Positions 35,746 to 38,227 of a stretch of DNA of 38,227 nucleotides are shown piece after piece. The position numbers and the translations under genes were made by a program. The stretch covers positions 1-38,227 of the forward strand of contig NZ_JAICZA010000032.1 in the NCBI RefSeq assembly GCF_025933915.1. Direction: 5' to 3'. Each line of letters begins with the position of its first letter. Positions within the stretch are counted from its first letter, which is position 1. The notes beneath the pieces were generated by a model. It made no database searches. It worked only from the letters and a program-made list of their open reading frames with translations, and had not been told where the DNA came from. Source of the DNA: Mycobacterium sp. (GTDB lineage: Bacteria; Actinomycetota; Actinomycetes; Mycobacteriales; Mycobacteriaceae).

Positions 35746-35865
35746 TCACCCCGCTGCGACACCGAGGGGTGGTTCCACGCCGGCCGTGGGAACGCATCCC
35801 GTGGCCGTTACGGCGGTAAATGCGAGGATCGCGGCAACGATGATCTTCGTGGCTTGACGTGACAT
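35746..35865 (-). CDS. Putative 39-residue exported peptide or lipopeptide
   Basis: ATG at 35865 is preceded by GGAG at five bases. The frame encodes 39 residues: a positive N-terminus (MSRQATK), a hydrophobic core (IIVAAILAFTAVTA), then TATGCVPT with Cys24 in a lipobox-like position, and a short tail (AGVEPPLGVAAG) before TGA. Composition is that of a signal peptide, not of a shadow frame. The lipobox is imperfect: Ala, Thr, Gly before Cys where Leu is usual at -3. It might be a genuine small secreted product or the remaining 5' end of a decayed gene. Nothing downstream continues the frame. Confidence 0.4.
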   Translation of the reverse strand: MSRQATKIIVAAILAFTAVTATGCVPTAGVEPPLGVAAG

Positions 35866-36161
35866 GACGACTCCGTTCTTCCGGCCCCCTGTCCGAACTG
35901 TAAATGGAGCGGGCATTTATTTCAATGAGTATTGAAATACTGATAGTTTGCGGGCATAGTTCCTATGCGATAGATCAATCGGCCGAGTAGCAGGAGCGCT
36001 CAGGTGAGCACTTTTTGGGCCCGTTGGTATGTTCGGTCTGCCGGGTGGGTCGCCTGCCTGGCGCCAGCATCGGCGGCGCCGTCGTTCCTGTCCGAGCGCA
36101 GGAGAGGACTCAGCCACGGAACGCACCCGTCGTGGCGAAGCTGAACCAGAAGGGTAGTCAC

Positions 36162-37247
36162 TTGACGTCAAGGGTTCCGCCGGTCACGGTCGCGCGAGCC
36201 GTCGATCGGGTCCGCCATCACCTGTCGCGGCTGCGCCAACGCTCAGCTCCGCCTGCGGCGGCGATGATGGAATTGATCCTGAACGCCTGGGTCGCTCAGG
36301 CGATCACGTCGGCAGCGGATCTCGGCGTGGCGGACGCCCTGGCAGATGGACCTCTGTCGGGTGAGCAGCTGGCAGACCGAGTCGGCGCCAACGCCGACGC
36401 ACTGAGGCGACTCATGCGCGCGTTGATCGGCATCGGGATTTTCCGCCAGCGAAGCGACGGGCTTTATGCACTTACCCCGCTCGCGGAAACGCTGCGCAGC
36501 GACGCCCCCGTGTCAATGGCCGGGATGGCGCGGTGGGTCGGGTCGCCTCAGCATCGCGAGCACTGGAGCCACCTGACCGGCGCGATCCGGCGCGGGAATC
36601 CGGTGCTCCCGGAGCTTCGCGGCAAACCGGCATTCGAGTACCTGGCCGACGAGCCGGAGCTAGGTCGAATTTTCAACTCGGCGATGACCAATGTGTCCGA
36701 ATTCGCGACCGTGCCCCTGACCGCGGCCTACGACTTCGGCGCGTTCGGCACAATCGTCGATGTCGGTGGGGGACACGGTCGGCTGTTGGCGGCGATCCTG
36801 GAGACGGCCCCGAAATCGCGCGGCGTGCTGTTCGATCTCCCCGAGGTCGTGGCGGACGCCCCCGAGTTGTTTCGCAAGTACGGTGTTGACGACCGCGTCC
36901 GGATCGAAGAGGGCTCGTTCTTCGATTCGGCGCCGGAGGGCGGCGACGCGTATGTGCTCAAGAACGTCATTCACGACTGGCCTGAGGAAGACGCGGTGCG
37001 CATCCTGAAGAACGTCCGCGCCGCGGCCCCGCCCGGTGCGCGACTGCTGCTCTGCGAGTTCGTCATTCCCGACCACGACCGCGACTTCCACGGCAAGTGG
37101 GTGGACATCGAGATGCTGGTCGTCGCCGGCGCGCGCGAACGTACCGCGGACGAGTACGGCCGGTTATTCGACCAAGCTGGTTTCCGGTTGAACCGCGTCG
37201 TCGACACCGTGTCACCGCTCAGCATCGTCGAGGCGACCGCGGTGTAA
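36162..37247 (+). CDS. O-methyltransferase (family 2, acetylserotonin/hydroxyindole type)
   Basis: This 361-residue enzyme has an N-terminal dimerisation/winged-helix part (MMELILNAWVAQAITSAADLGVADAL, ADRVGANADALRRLMRALIGIGIF) and a C-terminal SAM-binding domain: GTIVDVGGGHGRLLAAIL is motif I, LFDLPEVV the ribose acid and DAYVLKNVIHDWPEEDAVRILKNVR carries the His-Asp catalytic pair. The chemistry is O-methylation of a small phenolic or polyketide-like substrate, not identified. The frame is open from 36015. TTG 36162 is preferred because AGAAGG lies eight bases before it and homologues begin with TSRVPP; GTG 36132 is the alternative. It is followed by a converging TetR gene that may regulate it. 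Confidence 0.85.
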   Translation: MTSRVPPVTVARAVDRVRHHLSRLRQRSAPPAAAMMELILNAWVAQAITSAADLGVADALADGPLSGEQLADRVGANADALRRLMRALIGIGIFRQRSDGLYALTPLAETLRSDAPVSMAGMARWVGSPQHREHWSHLTGAIRRGNPVLPELRGKPAFEYLADEPELGRIFNSAMTNVSEFATVPLTAAYDFGAFGTIVDVGGGHGRLLAAILETAPKSRGVLFDLPEVVADAPELFRKYGVDDRVRIEEGSFFDSAPEGGDAYVLKNVIHDWPEEDAVRILKNVRAAAPPGARLLLCEFVIPDHDRDFHGKWVDIEMLVVAGARERTADEYGRLFDQAGFRLNRVVDTVSPLSIVEATAV

Positions 37248-37488
37248 CCGAGGCTACATCGATGACTGCGTTGCGGCCACGGACCCCGGTCGGCGCACCA
37301 GTGGCGAATTCTCGGCGGCGAGAGGGTCACGAATCAGCCCACGCAGCAACACGATACGCAATTTTGCGTCCATCTCTCTGTCCGGCCGCAGCAGCCATTC
37401 TCGTTTTGTTCATCCCCGAGGCCGCGCGGGGAGATCGCGGCACGGCGAAATATGCGTATTCACCGTGTATTTCGGCGCTGCGGTGGAG

Positions 37489-38106
37489 TTACTCCGACGA
37501 CCGCTCCAACCCGAGCTCGTCGGCGGGGACGGTTAAGAACCGATGCACTGCAGGCCCCACCAACCGGACCACCTCATCGACCCCGAGCGACGACAGGGGC
37601 GGCACACGCATGATGTACCGCAACATCGCGATGCCGACGAGGTTGGTCGCGGCCAGCATCGCGCGCAATCGCGCTTCGTCCCCGCCGCCCAAAGCGCTGG
37701 ACACCGCAGTGAGCAGATAGTCGTGCAGGAAACCGCGAAACGCATCGTTGGCATCGCTGTTAGACGTCGCCGACTGCACTATCGAAGCCATGCTCGCGGC
37801 CGTATCGGGCTGCTCCCAGATGCCAAGGTAGGTCCGCACCACGCGGCAGCCTAAGTCGCCGTCGCTCTCGGCGATCGCGGTCGTCAACAGGTCAGACGGC
37901 AGCACCAACTTCATCGACTCGCGAAACAATGCCGCCTTCGAGCCGAAGAGATAGAGGACCATCGCCGGATCTACTCGCGCATCGTCGGCGATCGCTCGCA
38001 GCGTCGCTTTTCCATAGCCATGCATAGCGAACTGTCGCTTTGCCGCGCGAAGGACCAAGTCGCGCGATACCGGCTCGCCTTGGCGTCTGCCGCGCCGCTT
38101 TGCCAT
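37489..38106 (-). CDS. TetR/AcrR family transcriptional regulator
   Basis: This protein of about 205 residues has the N-terminal helix-turn-helix: SRDLVLRAAKRQFAMHGYGKATLRAIADDARVDPAMVLYLFGSKAALFRESM, where the recognition helix lies in VDPAMVLYLFGSK. The C-terminal half is a helical ligand-binding and dimerisation region. ATG 38106 is taken as start; GTG 38124 gives six more residues, and neither has a good ribosome site. TetR proteins normally repress a nearby gene; the neighbouring O-methyltransferase, or a gene to the right beyond the window, is the likely target. The inducer is unknown. Confidence 0.9.
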   Translation of the reverse strand: MAKRRGRRQGEPVSRDLVLRAAKRQFAMHGYGKATLRAIADDARVDPAMVLYLFGSKAALFRESMKLVLPSDLLTTAIAESDGDLGCRVVRTYLGIWEQPDTAASMASIVQSATSNSDANDAFRGFLHDYLLTAVSSALGGGDEARLRAMLAATNLVGIAMLRYIMRVPPLSSLGVDEVVRLVGPAVHRFLTVPADELGLERSSE

Positions 38107-38227
38107 TTCCCCAGGTGGCGACACCTGCGCACGATATCATTTCAACCCAGCCTGAAAAGACGCTCCAACAGTTCCGAGTGTCCGTCGCGACGCGCCCCAT
38201 GAGGATGGCGTTCGGCTTTCCCCGTCC

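Larger units (their letters stand above)
35510..36161. other. Long intergenic region between CBM2 and O-methyltransferase genes
   Basis: The 652 bases contain two terminator-like hairpins after the CBM2 gene and a 39-residue minus-strand ORF, both listed separately. The section after 35870 is richer in A and T around 35899-35950 and may hold the promoter of the O-methyltransferase gene. I see no other gene that I would defend. Confidence 0.45.

Noticed and set aside
37262..37720. Plus-strand frame between the O-methyltransferase and the TetR gene
   Set aside because: It runs into the TetR gene antisense, lacks a ribosome site and has no coherent motif.

Overview
The window is high-GC DNA from a Mycobacterium, most likely a slow-growing non-tuberculous species. 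The evidence is a PPE protein of the SVP subclass, the furA-katG pair, a PapA-type acyltransferase, two Culp-type cutinases, an F420-dependent PPOX domain, a TIGR00027 methyltransferase, an L,D-transpeptidase, and an apparent orthologue of M. tuberculosis Rv1987. No database could be searched; family names come from motifs and from remembered relatives. I see no tRNA, rRNA, CRISPR array, insertion sequence or phage gene.

Layout. 1-2967 (minus): a tightly packed operon of a GT4 glycosyltransferase, a methyltransferase and an alpha/alpha-toroid 'prenyltransferase-like' protein that runs off the left edge. 3311-4114 (plus): a Tat-exported DUF1906 protein, separated from katG by three consecutive hairpins. 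4269-8338 (minus): katG, furA (with a leaderless promoter) and an L,D-transpeptidase. 8459-9964 (plus): an FAD oxidoreductase with a C-terminal Rieske domain, behind a good SigF-type promoter. 9987-12262 (minus): a methyltransferase and a GT1 glycosyltransferase. 12632-14953 (plus): a PPE protein ending in a SHOCT motif, with a Pho-box-like repeat and a structured leader upstream, then a MOSC protein. 15060-17643 (minus): cutinase, crotonase and a YihY/BrkB membrane protein. 17887-24018: an uncharacterised protein, a 56-residue coiled-coil protein, glucose-6-phosphate dehydrogenase, a TIGR00027 methyltransferase, a CitE-like lyase and an M42 metallopeptidase. 24086-27501: a GAP-family membrane protein, a lipocalin-like/SDR pair, an NTF2-like protein and a secreted FKBP isomerase.

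The right part (27500-38227) is more accessory. It holds a PapA-like acyltransferase that has lost its catalytic histidine, a Phd-type antitoxin with a zeta toxin, a secreted cysteine-rich protein made of 25-residue WWDP repeats, a membrane-PPOX fusion, a second cutinase, a RibD-like reductase, an HsaE-like hydratase away from its usual pathway genes, a secreted CBM2 protein, an unlisted 39-residue lipopeptide ORF, an O-methyltransferase and a TetR regulator.

Themes are envelope modification (glycosyl-, methyl- and acyltransferases, cutinases, transpeptidase, PPE), oxidative stress (KatG/FurA) and small secreted proteins. The observations most worth following are the WWDP repeat protein, the HxxxD-to-DxxxD change in the PapA homologue, the PPE-SHOCT gene with its unusual leader, and the membrane-PPOX fusion.
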